From Siderastrea radians (Eukaryota; Cnidaria; Anthozoa; Scleractinia; Rhizangiidae), in contig OZ024897.1 of assembly GCA_964017195.1 (NCBI GenBank), positions 5,395,969 through 5,459,968 on the forward strand: a stretch of DNA of 64,000 nt, in the 5' to 3' direction. A program made the position numbers and the translations under genes. The number at the start of each line of letters is the position of its first letter. The first letter of the stretch is position 1. Below the pieces are notes generated by a model. It was not told the DNA's origin. It searched no databases and was given only the letters and a program-made list of their open reading frames with translations. Positions 14,001-27,400 of this stretch are shown piece by piece.

Positions 14001-17000
14001 CCATATATGAAGCAAAAAAAGTATAAATACTAAGCAACAACACCTAATACAAAAATCAGCAGTACAAATTACAGTTACTGCAGGAACTTTCAATTTTCAG
14101 AGGTTGTCTCTTCGGCTTTCCTCTCTCCCTTTAAAGAAAACAGTAATATATATTTTTAACATTGATGGGTTCATTTTCAATCTGTGATGTTAATATAACT
14201 CCAAGGGTACTTTTTGCTATAAAATGAACAACATGATCTTAACTACAAAACAAAAGAGCACTCAAAGACTAAAAATGTATTTTTTTTCTTTGAGAAGCAT
14301 CCAAGATAAGATAATGAGAACATGGTTTTGACTTAATTTAGTTGCTCCCAGTTCCATCTTTCCTCCATTCATAATAATATTGTTAGCTTTGAAGTTGATC
14401 TCACTTCAAGTTCTTCTCTTCCTAGCACTACACCATTCTTTGTACTCCAAGAAACCAATACATACATCTAAATAAGAGGAAGAGTCTGTCAAATCGAGGA
14501 TCCTTTGGTTCAAACGCACATGAAAACCTGTTGTAGTACTGTTTCAAGTTTTTCTTCGGTTTGAAGTTTCAAAACAATCTTCAAATAAATCTTAAATAAG
14601 CTTAAAGGGGCAGTATCACGGGGATTTTCCTCGTGTTTCGTCAAAACTTCGCTGAAATTGAGATTAAATGCCTTCACTCACACACAAAATGCTCCTGGAA
14701 CATCAAGAGGGAGATATCAAGTGAATGTTTGGAAGGAGAGCAAACCATAATAAGTTTTTAACGATTTTTGCAAGATACAAGCACAGAATTTGAAAACGTT
14801 CGCCGGACGTTTCCAAGTTGTAATCCACTTCCATCCTGGCCATCCGTGGCCAAAGACACTCAGTAATAGCTTCACTGAATTAGGATGTTGTCTGAACAAG
14901 AAAATGACCAGTATTTTTAGGCTTTCATACATGTAAATGCGACTATTGGCTTTTCAGTGGAATTAAACGTGAGCAAAAATCCTTGTGATACTGTCCCTTT
15001 AAGTTTATAATAAGCAAAATTCACTTTCTTACCTTTTAAAAATGTCAAAGATGAATGAATGAATGAAAAGCTAATGAAAGGATCCACTGGAACGTGCTTT
15101 AAAAGAAGATAAAGTGAAGTTTCCACCGCAAACAAGCAAGATAGTGAAGCGACGCTTAAACTCGAAGAGACGCTGTGAAATATCACACATCGATTGCATT
15201 GTATTTTCATTTGAGGAGGCACGATTTCCATTGGACAGCAAAATATCACACCTAAGAAATCTTGTTTGATTTTTACCGCACTGTCATTTTGCGAAAGCCG
15301 CCAGAGTTCCTGCTTACTGCTAGGTAACCAAGCAAAGTTTGCATTTGTAACCAGGCTCTTGTGAAGCAAAAGATGGCGGCCGCTGTAGCGTTCAAATTGA
15401 CTGAAGTGTTATGCACATCGCAGTGCACAAATCCCAAAAGTTAAAGTAAAATGTCCACGCCAAGATGGAGTAGACGTTGGCTGTACGATTCAACAGTAGA
15501 AGTGCCCAAAACAACAAGTTGGCGACGTAAAATTGATTCCAGTAGCCCCGCATGTGAAGACGAAGTTGTTGACATTCGTGGGCAGTTTTTCATCCGAGGT
15601 GTTCGTAGACGCATCCGTAGTAGACTTGGGAAACAACACTTCACCATTTAAGAAGCAAAAACTTTTAGACGAATGTCTGTCTAATGAAATGAACAAAACT
15701 CAATCATCTTTCAACGATGGTTCGCAAACTACAGCTGGTGGCCACGATGCATCCTGCATGCAGAAGATTGGTCGTGAATTCGAAATGAGTGATGACTAGT
15801 ATGCAGTCATCAGAAATGTTGCAGCTGTGACCTGCCCTGTGAGTACTTTGCAGTAGTAGAAGTTTCAGAGAGAGACGATGAGCAGCTGCCCAAGTACAGG
15901 GACAGAACAATGGTTAACCACATTACAAGGGTGAAGACATCAAACAGGTACCTAGCTTCTTTTGTATTAGATATTTTCTTATGTATCACCACCACTTGCA
16001 GTGACTGTGTATTTTTTGTTAATAGCAAGCACGCCATTAATTGGGCACCTGATTTTCCGTTTGATTATCAGAGCATTACAGTTAGCTTCATATGTTTATT
16101 TAATAACTTTCTGTGTTCTCTCTTTTAGACTCATGGCTGTTCCTGTGGTGAACATTATGACAAAAATTTCTCAGAGTGGATGTGTCATCTGGATATTGCT
16201 TTTGTCTGCTACCAGATCCTTATGAAAAAGACTGACCAGTATCACTGTCCTGTAAATATTATCACATTAGTTATCATTACAAACTCCATGGTATGATCTC
16301 TATAACAGTAGTGTTAGCAATTTATTAGCATGAGACTTAGTAGAAACATCAATTTATCCAAATACAAACATGCTTGGAGGCTTGTGACTACTGTTGCAAA
16401 TAATAAAGCCTATTTAATACTGCATTCACAAATTGTGTGGAAATGCAATATCCTCTCGCACAAATCTGATTTCAAGAAAATCCTGTGACAAGGTCTCAAA
16501 GAACCCTATATACCAAAGGGTAAAAGAATCCTGCACATGCGTCTGTTGCTTTCGACTAGGGAGCTTCAATGCATAAACTATAGATCATTTGATTTGGCAA
16601 AGGATAACTGTTTGTAAGTTTCTAAAAGTTGTTGCATCCCATTTTGGACTCTTAATCGGTCATCACCTTTTTCAGACCCCCCATGTCCATTTATTAGATT
16701 TTGGGTGGTTACTTAATAGGGGTAAAGAAAACAGAAAACCCTCATAGGGATGTCCAGTATACAGTATTTTACTAACAATAATTTGGGGACTTTGATAACT
16801 GGCGGCTTGATAGAGGGTGGCCACTTAATTGAACTTTGACTGCATTTTCATTTGTAAAAAACACTGTATTGTTGAGTGCACACTGCTAAGTGGGATGGTC
16901 ACATAGTAAATACATAGGATGCATTGATTGTTTATGTCCACAACATAGGAAATAAATAGCATTATGTAAAAGCTATGTCACCTTGTACCTTTGATGTTAA

Positions 17001-20000
17001 CTTCAACATGGTTATTTAACAGCTATGTCAGATTGTCACATAGCAAATACATAGGATGTTTCATTTGTCATTGCCATAACATAGGAAATAAATAGCATTA
17101 TGTTAAAGCTATGTAACCTTTTACTTATAAAATTGGATGTCAGCATGCTATTTAAAAGCTATGTTGAATTGTCACATAGTAAATACATAGACTCTTTGTC
17201 AGAAGCAAAGAAAATAAATATCTGTGTCAAAGCTATGTTAAGATTTTAATTAGTGTTCACATATGTATTTAAAGACTATGTGATTTTCAAATAGCCTCGG
17301 CATAGTTTCAAAATATGTTTTACATACCCTGGACTATGTACTGTAGCATGTTACATAGTAATAACATACATTGTGTAGGCAGTCTTGAGCTATACGTAGC
17401 TAAGACATAGCCCTACATAGCAAAAAATAGTGGCAACTTAGGTTTTAAACTCAACCATTTCATTTCATGCTGCCGACAATCACCTGGGCTGACATCTCAA
17501 GAAAAAAAAGTTTTAAGTAAATTGAACACATTCAAGAGTTCACATTAATTTTGTGGGTTTTTACTAGTGGACTTCAGTGCCCTTGTTATTATTGTGATTG
17601 ACAGCAGGCTTTCATGTTATCGAAGCAGTTAAGGCGGTAAAAACCAATAAAAAGAAATGTTTTCTTTTTTTTGTTTAGGACCACTCTGTTAGCTGAATTT
17701 CTTCCATCAGGTGTTCGGTCATACTGTATATTATCTCTGTCGGTAAGAAAAACCTTAGTTTTTTTTATGTGTGTGTGTGTGTGTGTGTGTGTTTGTTCAG
17801 GTGAATCAGAGATCTGATTGACAAGTTCCCATCACTGGTACACTGCATTTACGGCTGACTTTTTTAAGGCTGCAGGGCTGGGTTTATTAATTCCCCAGAT
17901 TTAAGTGGATCACCTTGGTCCCGTTTATCTCTATTGGAGGAAGTTGTCCAGAGTTCTCTAATGTTCTACAAACCCCAAATGTTTTAAAACATACTTATTT
18001 GTCTGTCTCCACTCAGATCTATAAATGGGTACTGGCGAAATACTGCTGGGGGCAACCTTGGGATGGACTAGCATCCCATTCAGGGGGGGGGGGAGAAGTA
18101 CAGTGTGTAGCAATACTCTCAGTTGCTTTGTGCTACTGAGACCAGGGATAATCGCCAGGCTTGTAGACCTCCTGTGGCTCATATGTAACTTTACCTTTAC
18201 ACTGTACCTATAAACCCTGTGACGGACTAGATTTCCATCCGGGGGGGAGAAGTTCAGTAGTCCAGTACAGTACCGCTCAAAAGTAAGTTACCACCCTCTT
18301 GCAAGACACGAGTCTCGTCTCTCGAGACGAGACACTCATCTCAAGAGATGAGAGTCTTGTCTCGAGAGAAAGGAAACTTGTCTTGTGAGAGGCTGAAGAA
18401 TACTGTAGTTGCTTCATGCTAAAGAAATGAGATCAACCTCCAGCCATTTCAGCTCATGATGGCTCTGTGGGCAGAGCCCTTACAGGGCATCTATTTTTAA
18501 ATATTAACTGATTTCACATGAGCATTTGTCCTCTGCAGTTTTTCTGGGCGATAGGATCATGTTTCACAGTAGGAGTTGCCATGGCAGTGATGCCAACATT
18601 GGGTTGGAGATGGCTGTTAGGATTTCTTTCATTACCTCTCCTAGTCTTTGTCGCTATGAGTTATGTAAGTAAAACCCTAAGGGAATACATGAAGTGTACA
18701 CACCAATCAATGTAATCAAATCTGCATTGTATGTTACTATGAGGTGCCTAAAATTTAATTCGAAAAATTTGTTTTTCACTACCATCAGCATCATCATTGT
18801 CATCGTCATCATCGTCATCATCCTTTTCTGTCAGTGCTTAAGCTAGGAGGTACATGTACATAAGACCATGATGTTGTTTCTATACCACTCTGTCCCTGGC
18901 TGCCTTTGTTGTTTCTGAATCAGTTTACAAGCCATTTGCCTGTGTCCAAAATCTTCCAGTTTCCATAAGTGTAACATAAACTAGTTTTTATGGAACTGGA
19001 TTGTTATGTTCTACATGATTGTGCATGTAGTCCCAATTAGCTAAGCCCAACCCAAAATCTTGCAGGACAGTAGGTTTTCTTTTCATACGTGAAATTGAAC
19101 CTTTATCCATAGCTTTTGCATCCATTATTAAGTTCAACTTTTTTTACGATGTACATTTCACCTCCATCTGTTAATCTTCTATCAGAGTTTCCCTTTCCTT
19201 GAAATCGTGACTTTTGGTGCGGAAACAAACAAATATGCAAACTAGTGCAACACTGTTGTGGGTAGGTGAAAATGAATCAAGTATAAATTGTGAAATAAGT
19301 CAAGACAAAATGCAACAATAGCAATACATTCTGCAAAAATATGTACAGTGTTTATAAGTCCATGCAAATCAGATTAACTTTGCTACATGTATGTGCTACT
19401 AGTTTTTGAAAACGGATGAGTTAAGCATTGAAATGGTTTTCTATGATCTGTTTAAACATCTGGTAAACAGATACTAAACGGATATTTCCATTAAACGGTA
19501 AAGCGTTAAGTATACGTTTTCACATCCACGGTCACAATTAGCTTTCCATGAGACCCTTCAATTCAGTTTCTTGTACGCAATTAATTACTGTTAATTGGCC
19601 ATTTGTAATGAACTGAAGATAAATTTCAGTCACTAACCATTACTATAATTTTATTTTGCACCTTTTAGTGGCTTCCAGAGTCCTGTAGATATTACCTTGC
19701 TGCTGGTGAAAAAGAAAAGGCAATAAGAATGCTTCAAAGGGTTGCAAGAGTCAACAAAAGTGAAATGCCTGTAGGAAGTCTTCAAGATGCTAGTGAGGTG
19801 AATTAAGACTTTGTGCCGGTCAATATACTACAGTACTGCCTTTACAGTGTACATTAAATTTTCTGAAATTATCACCAGGGAAATTAAGTGCAAAAAAAGT
19901 GTTGTTGGGAAAGCCAGTATTGCGTATGCACTTGAGAGAGATCATAATTATACATGTATGCTCAATACACCGACCATACTGCATCCTCATGTGTATCAGA

Positions 20001-21429
20001 ATTCTTTAGCCGACTTTAGAAATGTTTTAACCCTTTCACTGCCAAGAGTTCGTAAAGTCAAAATTCGAGAGGTATACCAAATTTCATTTTGTAATATACT
20101 AAAATATAAATAGCATCATGTGAAAGTACTGCTCAGTGGTTTTCATTTGAATGGTCACACCACAGGATTTAATCCACAGATTCAGATGTTAGAACCACCT
20201 TAAATGTCTCCATAACTGACTCTGGGAGTGAAAGGGTTAAGAGCGATTTTGGCTCTGAGGGTGACCTGTGACCTGGAAAAAATGACCTTTAGTTGTATGA
20301 GCAATTGTGCTATAAATCATGATTTATTTCATGCATATGTTGTAGCTCAATTTTATCCTTGGTTCAATTTTTATTTTCTTTTGTTTCATATTCATTATCA
20401 AAGGAAAGTGAAAATTGAACCAAGGATAAAATTGAACTACAACATATAATTTATATCCATCTTCAGTAAATAAAAAATACTGTTTCCACAGAACGGCAGA
20501 CAAGGAAGATTTAAGGACTTGATTAGTCCAGAATTTAGAAGAACAACGTTTTTATTATGGTTTATATGGTAAGTGCAGACTATTTTGTAAAGAAATGAAA
20601 AAGACTTGTGCAATTTTACAGAGTTATGGTGGAGGGTTTGGATAACAAGAAATGTAGTGAAAGTATCAGGTGATTTCTTTAATTGAGGTTTCACAACTCT
20701 TTGTACAACTTTGTACAACTTTATTTGTGGAATAGTTTTCTGGATCCTCTTAAATGTAGAAAACAGGAAGTGAAGCAACTACTGTTTACTTGACAAAACA
20801 CAAACTCAGCATTCAAAACTTAATTACAGAGAACTAAGAAAACCATTAATTACCAGTGTTCATGTTATTTGTTGTTGTTGTTGTTGTTGTCGTTGTTTAC
20901 GGTTTTCAATCGTAATTTTGTGTCAACAGCCAACAGCCAATGTTAAACAGAAACCGACAAAGTGGTTTGAAATCTACCAAATACACTGCATGAAAGTGAC
21001 CTTTTAAAGGCAGTGAAATAAACTTCCTTTCTTGAGGTACATGTACCTACCATGAGGATTATAATAATCGACAGTAAACACCCAACTGTTGACTTATTCA
21101 GAGTTTCTTCAGTGTGCATGTTACTGAAGGGCATGTTGAGGGACTGGAATTTAGTGAAAGGATGAAAATGTATCCTTTTTTTTTCTTTATAGGCTTAATT
21201 TAGCATTCACATATTATGGAATAGTGCTAATGACTACAGAGATGTACCAGGGACTTAGTGAAACTGGTGGAAGCTGTGGAGGTAAAAATGCACCATATAG
21301 TTCTTAAAGAAATAAACCCCAAGAGATCGTAGTAACTGTTTTTACCCTACTTGAGGGAAACAAACTCAGTCTTGAAACTTATGTCATATTTACCATTATT
21401 ATCATGATCCTTGTCATTATTTTCTGACC

Positions 21430-21472
<43 letters not shown>

Positions 21473-24400
21473 ACATCATCCAACATCATCCAACATTCAG
21501 TGATTACCATCACTGAGCAATTCCAGGTTGATCTGCATCTGCGTACGCATTGGCGTCTATTGCTTTTCACGAACAGTAGAACCACGCCAGACAACTCATT
21601 ATGGATCGGAACCCTCTTGCTTTTAATTGGTCGCTCAATTAACATGACGCACAGGCAGAACTATATTAACAGCAGCTCTGTGTGTTCATTTGGCCACACC
21701 AGCTCACACTCACTTGAGCACCGAAGCAACTGAACAAAGAAACCATTCAGATTTCGGAAACTGGTCTTGCTATTTGATAAGCATTTTTCTCATCAAGAAC
21801 ACATTGGCCAAACCCAACTGACTGACATTTATGACCATTCATAATGTCGGAGCCGTACATTCAACATTCATTTATTCATTACACTCCTCGTTCATTATCC
21901 CTTATAACTTAAATGAGAGGGACAAATCGCTCAAAGACTTTCCAGTCTGAGCCATAATTCCTTCCCTCATTATTAGAACAAGAGTAGTATACTGTAGGGA
22001 GGGTGACAATAATTATAATTATATACAATGACAAAACTCACTTCTGATATTTATAGTAACATCAGTCAGTCTGTAGTGGCATCAACAAGTCACTACATGC
22101 TTCAAGATTTGTTGGTGCTTTTCATAATGCTTAACATATCCAATATGTCTCTTGGATTCATTCCAGCTACAGATTCTGGTGCAGTGAAAAATCCTGATTG
22201 TGGCTGTCAGCTTCTTACTTTTAAGGATTACACAGATATGATGTGGACAACGCTGGCTGAGTTTCCTGGTAAAATATTTAAGATATTTGTGGCTGTAATT
22301 CTACTTGTTCAAGGGTGGGGGTGGATCAGTGCAGGAGGTTACAACGGGGGAACCCAACGAGAAAAGCTTTAGCAAAATACATTAAATGTCATTTTCTACT
22401 TTAATTTGTAGATTGTTTTAGACCTTTTAAAGTCATATTTGTGTACACTAATGAGGGTTGATCTGTTCGGCGTTCTTAGCTCAAAATTTAGGCCGAAGAA
22501 AATTTTAGGAAACAGAATCCTATCCAAAATGTTGCTTTCCGAAAATGCTAGCTGACCTTGTTTTATACTGTAAACGACATAATTATTTGTTACTGCGAAA
22601 GCAATGGGAATTAATAGGTTCTGTCGTTACAAAAGTCCGAGGTGATGTTTCGCCAAAGAAATCTCCAGTTTTCACTGCAATTAAATCCGAAGATCTCAGG
22701 TGATTTAGGCCTTACGAACAGATATTCCCCGAAACGAACCGTTGGGTGCAAAGTAAACGCCAAACTTCTAAGATATTGATTTACGACCGTGTCTAAAAGT
22801 ACACACGAGTGACCACGAGTGACCACGAGTAGACCACGAGTGAACACGAGTGACCACGAGTGACTACGAGTGACCACGAGTGACCACGAGTGAGATTGCA
22901 TCAAAATATTTGGCTGATGTCATGATGGCGTCATCATTACATCATTTTATCAAATAATCACTATTTCACGGCAAACTGGCCGTTTCTTGAGACCTTTATA
23001 CCTGGATTCGACACTTTCGCCATTTCTGACTGAATAGGCGACGGACAGGAAGGGGACATGGGGGGGGGGGTACAAACTTCCCGCCACCCACACCCTTTAA
23101 TCTCGGTTCCGGCCAGTTTTCTTAACTTTTTCTTCCCGCCCTTTTTTCCGCCTCCCGTACATCTCCCTCCCTCCTCCCTCCCTCTTTGAGATTATCCCGC
23201 CTTTAGTTAACTGTTAACTGGGATTCCGGGTAGAAAAGAGGAAGGGAGGTGCACAGGAGGCGGAAAAAAGGGCGGGAAGAAAAAGGTAAGAAAAGTGGCG
23301 GGAACCGAGATTAAAGGGTGCGGGTGGCGGGAAGTTTGTACCCCCCATACCCCCTCCCTGTCCATCCCCTAGCCCCTCCCCCATTCAGTCAGAAATGGCG
23401 AAAATGTCGAATCCAGGTATTAAGGTCTCAAGAAACGGCCAGTTTGCCGTGAAATATCGATTATTTGATAAAATGATGTAATGATGACGTTATCATAACA
23501 GCAAAATATTTTGATGCAATCTCACTCGTGGTCACTCGTGGTCACTCGTGGTCATTCGTGGTCACTCGTGTGTACTTTTAGACACGATCTTGATTTACAG
23601 TGCAGCTATCGAACCGGGACACTTGGAAGAAAATTAACCAATCGCAACGCTAACTGAGAACAAAAGAAGGAAACATTTTTCATAAACTGACCAATAACGT
23701 TGAAGGAACTAGACAATACATCTCCAAATAAATTTGAAACTGTCTCTTTTTGCGGACCTCTCGGGAAATAGACGAATTTTTTCATTGGTTAGCTTTAATG
23801 ATGGTTTTTTTTAACATTATCAAATGGAGCAGTGTTGACTCGATGTGATTGAAATCTGGCGGATTGTTTTCACGCGTGACATAAGCTATAAGCTATTGTA
23901 AATATGGATGTTTCCAAAATGGCTTTTGCCCAGAAAAAACAAATAATACTGGATCGAGAGGGCGGCATATACGGCAACAGTCGCCGACATTCCCAGCTAT
24001 TACGAGATTACGTTTCAGACTTGCACCACGCTCACATAAAGGATTTGGATTTCCTTGCAGCATTGAGACCGCGGCTGCGAAAGGGCTGCAGAAGTCAGAA
24101 TCAATACATCAACGATAAGCACCTGTTGATTCAAAAAGCACTTAGTGAATAAGAAGATTTAGGAACCTCCGTTTAAAATTGAACAATCAAAGGGCTCAAA
24201 TGAAATGTCGATATTTATCTTCAGATCTGTGTTTGTGTATACTCGATGCGCTGAGCGAACGCTTATCAGAATCAAGCAAGTTTGTTGCGTTACCGAATTT
24301 CATTTCGGAAAAGGTTTGTTCTACAAACAAACTCATGCATTAGCTGTACTGCTGAAGCGAAAATATTGTTTAAGGTTTTTTTATGGGCGAAAATTGTATT

Positions 24401-27400
24401 ATCAATTGCGAGTTCGACATCTCAATGTCCTGCTCAAAATTTAGCACATTTAGGATCGAAAGAAACCAATCGTAGTTTCCCGAGCGGTCATGATCAGAGG
24501 TTACGGTGTCAAATTTTTTCGAACGTGCATTATTGTCTGCCTGCTTCAACGTTATTGGTTGTTTACGAAAAAACTTTGCTATCGCGTCGCGATTGGTCAG
24601 TTTTCTTCTGACTGGCCCGGTTGGAGTAGCCGCACTGTAACAGCATACACCCGTTGCCATAATATCGCATATATTCGTTGCAAGTGTAAAACTTTCATCT
24701 ACATGTACGTCATTGTACCTACATGTACTCTTGAACAAACAGTTCAAACTGAAGTCAGGTTCTTGTGGCATATGTACTTGCAGTTAGAAAGAAAATTACT
24801 TAACTTTAGTCACTTGCTATAACCTTAGCTGTTACAACCTCTTCCTAATTTCTTGATAGAAAATTTTTTATGTTGAGAAGTCTAGATGTAATCTACCCAC
24901 TGAAAATCATGAAAGGTTTATATCTAACAGTTATTCACCGAAGTGGAGGTCAATAGTGGTGGATATTTGCCGAGCCGCGCGCGAAGTGGCTACCGCTCTT
25001 CATCGATACTGAGGTATATCAAACCAGTGGATAGCCAACACAAACCTTTTTTTTTCTGAGAAATGAGGGAAAACTCACGCACGAAATTCAGAAAAATGCC
25101 GAAAGGGGAATAGCAGATGCTCTCCGTAGATTGAGTAGCCACTGGTTATCCACTGACTTCCACTGGTTTGGTATACACTGATGTGTTGTATTCTTGCAGA
25201 GAACAAGAATACGCCTTATCCGTTACATCTACATGAGTTATTCTTTTATCTACTTTAATTTTTAAATGAACTTAATTATATTCTGTCGAACTCACTGTCT
25301 GTAGGAATCATAGTCACGATGTTATGTCTGGAGAAACTTGGCAGAAAGAAAACTATGGCAGCTCAGTTCTTTTTAACTGGTCTGTGTTATTTTCTCCTTT
25401 TCATCTGTTCCGGAAGGTAAGTCGAGTCTAATTTATTTGTTCTTCAAACAGAAATATTTTGGTGATGGTTTTAAGTCAAACAATATTGAAAATGATTGTC
25501 TTAAAACAGCCCATACAGATTTACTTAAAGGATAATTTAACAATTATTCGCTGATGGCGAAGGGAATATTGTGGAATAATCCCCGAGACGAAGTCGAGGG
25601 GATTATTCCACAATATTCGCTGAGCCTGAGGAGAATAATTGTTTTAGTATAATTGCTCAGGTGATTATCAGAGCAAATGCATTTTTTTTTCTTTTCTTCC
25701 GGAACATCAAAAATCGCGCGGTGGCCATTTTGAAAATTAGTGCTCCAGTATTATAATCACCTTGCGCGAGGTGATTATAGTAAGATATGACGTAATCCTC
25801 GACCAATCAGTGCGCGCCCTTCTCTATAATCACCTGGGGCCGGTTGTTCGAAACCCGATTAACGCTAACCCATGATTAAAAGTTAACTGCGGTTGTCACC
25901 TTGCTCGTTGAAGGTGTTTTTAAGCGCTAATTTTAAGCTTAAAGTAGAGAGAACTCTCATTCAAAACTGAAGGGCAAAAATAATGTGGAAAAGTTTATTG
26001 ATTAGCAATCAAAATCGGATCAAAATTCACGCTAATCCTGGGTTAGCTTAATCGTACTTTAAACAACTGGGCCCTGAGCAATTATGCTTATGGTATTTCG
26101 GCACCAGCATTTACTACCTCATCCCTTGTGATGGAACTGTGGTGGAACTTTTTTGTTTTGTTATGTTTTTGTTTATTACTTAGCACTTAAGAATTAAGCC
26201 GAGGGGTGATACGAGAGGATACTTCAAGAACGTGGTATACATTAAGCAAAACGTGACGTTAAAAATGATAAAAAGTTAATCGATGTGCTACTTCTTTTGT
26301 TAATTTTTTACGCAGAACGATGATGACAGTGCTTATATTTGGAGTCAGAGGGTTTATATCAGGAGCTTTCCAAGGCTTCTACGTGTACACCCCGGAGGTA
26401 ATTCAAAGTGCGCAGACATTGGAGAAATTAACTGCCTGATAGGAGAAAGACAAACTACATTGTATGACAAAGTGACACCTTACTAAGGAAAATGTGACCT
26501 CCCGGAAAAAATCTCACGAGTCACGAACTTTGTCCCAGCTTAAAGGGACAGTGTCATCAACGTTTAGGGTAGCTTTGAAAAGCTAAAAGACATATTTCAA
26601 ACCGAGGAAATCCAAAAATACTGGTTGAGTTTCATTTAAAATTGCTCTACCAGTTTCTCTGAGACTATAATCAGGTGATTTTGGCAGCGGGATCGCAAGG
26701 ATGGAAATGGATTTCAGTTTGAAAACATCAGGCTAATTTTTTTAAAAGTTTTTTCCTTTGTTTCTTGGAAAAAATCGCCAGTAACTGACTATGGTTTGTT
26801 CTCCCTTTGAGAGAGTCATTCGATTTCCTTCTCTTGACATGCTAGGAGTACTCACTACTCCGTGTACGAGATAAGATGTTAAATTTAAATGTGAGCACAT
26901 TTTTCACCCCAAAACGTAAAAATCGCCGTGTCAGAGTCCCTTTAACCAAAAGACTTATTGGGTGCTGCACAATATTATTAAAAGACCACCTCTAAGGGAC
27001 GATCGAGTTTCGGTACCCGCCATAACATAACCCGTTAACAGGACAACCACAGTTTGTATCGTAAAGGACTTTAGTGTTAAGTTTTAGTGGCGTTCACAAA
27101 CCGATGAACCGGTGTTATATTGATTTTATTGCCGCTTCTTAGGGGCCAAGCGTAAAATTTTTTACGTTTTGTGCACTGGTGTAGTTTTCGTTCGTAGCCT
27201 CAATTACGAGGACCCCTCACATAAGGGGCTTGCATGTTGAATGCCTTTCTTATAAGGTGAAAGGCTTATGTTCAACTCGGGTGTATGGTGTTGAAAGGGG
27301 CGAACAAACGAATACAAAATCTCTATTCAACATTGTTGAATTCAACAGCTTGAAGATGTTTCTATTCAACATTGTTGAATTCAACAGCTTGAAGTTGTTT

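Larger units (their letters stand above)
13304..17432. mobile_element. Putative CACTA-like element with subterminal CTATGT arrays
   Basis: Dense repeats built on AGCTATGT, ACATAGTAAATACATAGG and AAATAGCATT fill 13304-13880 and, in inverted sense, 16890-17432. The outer ends read CACTATGTAC at the left and, as reverse complement, CACTATTTTT at the right. The flanking triplets (AGA, GCA) do not match, so the exact ends are uncertain. Between the arrays lie a TTAA-flanked MITE and a broken coding relic. It fills most of the intron between SVOP exons 5 and 6. Confidence 0.55.

Noticed and set aside
14917..15369. 150-residue reverse ORF
   Set aside because: Starts inside a MITE end, low-complexity Ser/Phe/Leu composition, no motif; looks like chance.
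24370..24771. 133-residue reverse ORF overlapping + strand ORFs of 79-110 residues
   Set aside because: Mutually overlapping frames, no recognisable motif, inside an SVOP intron.
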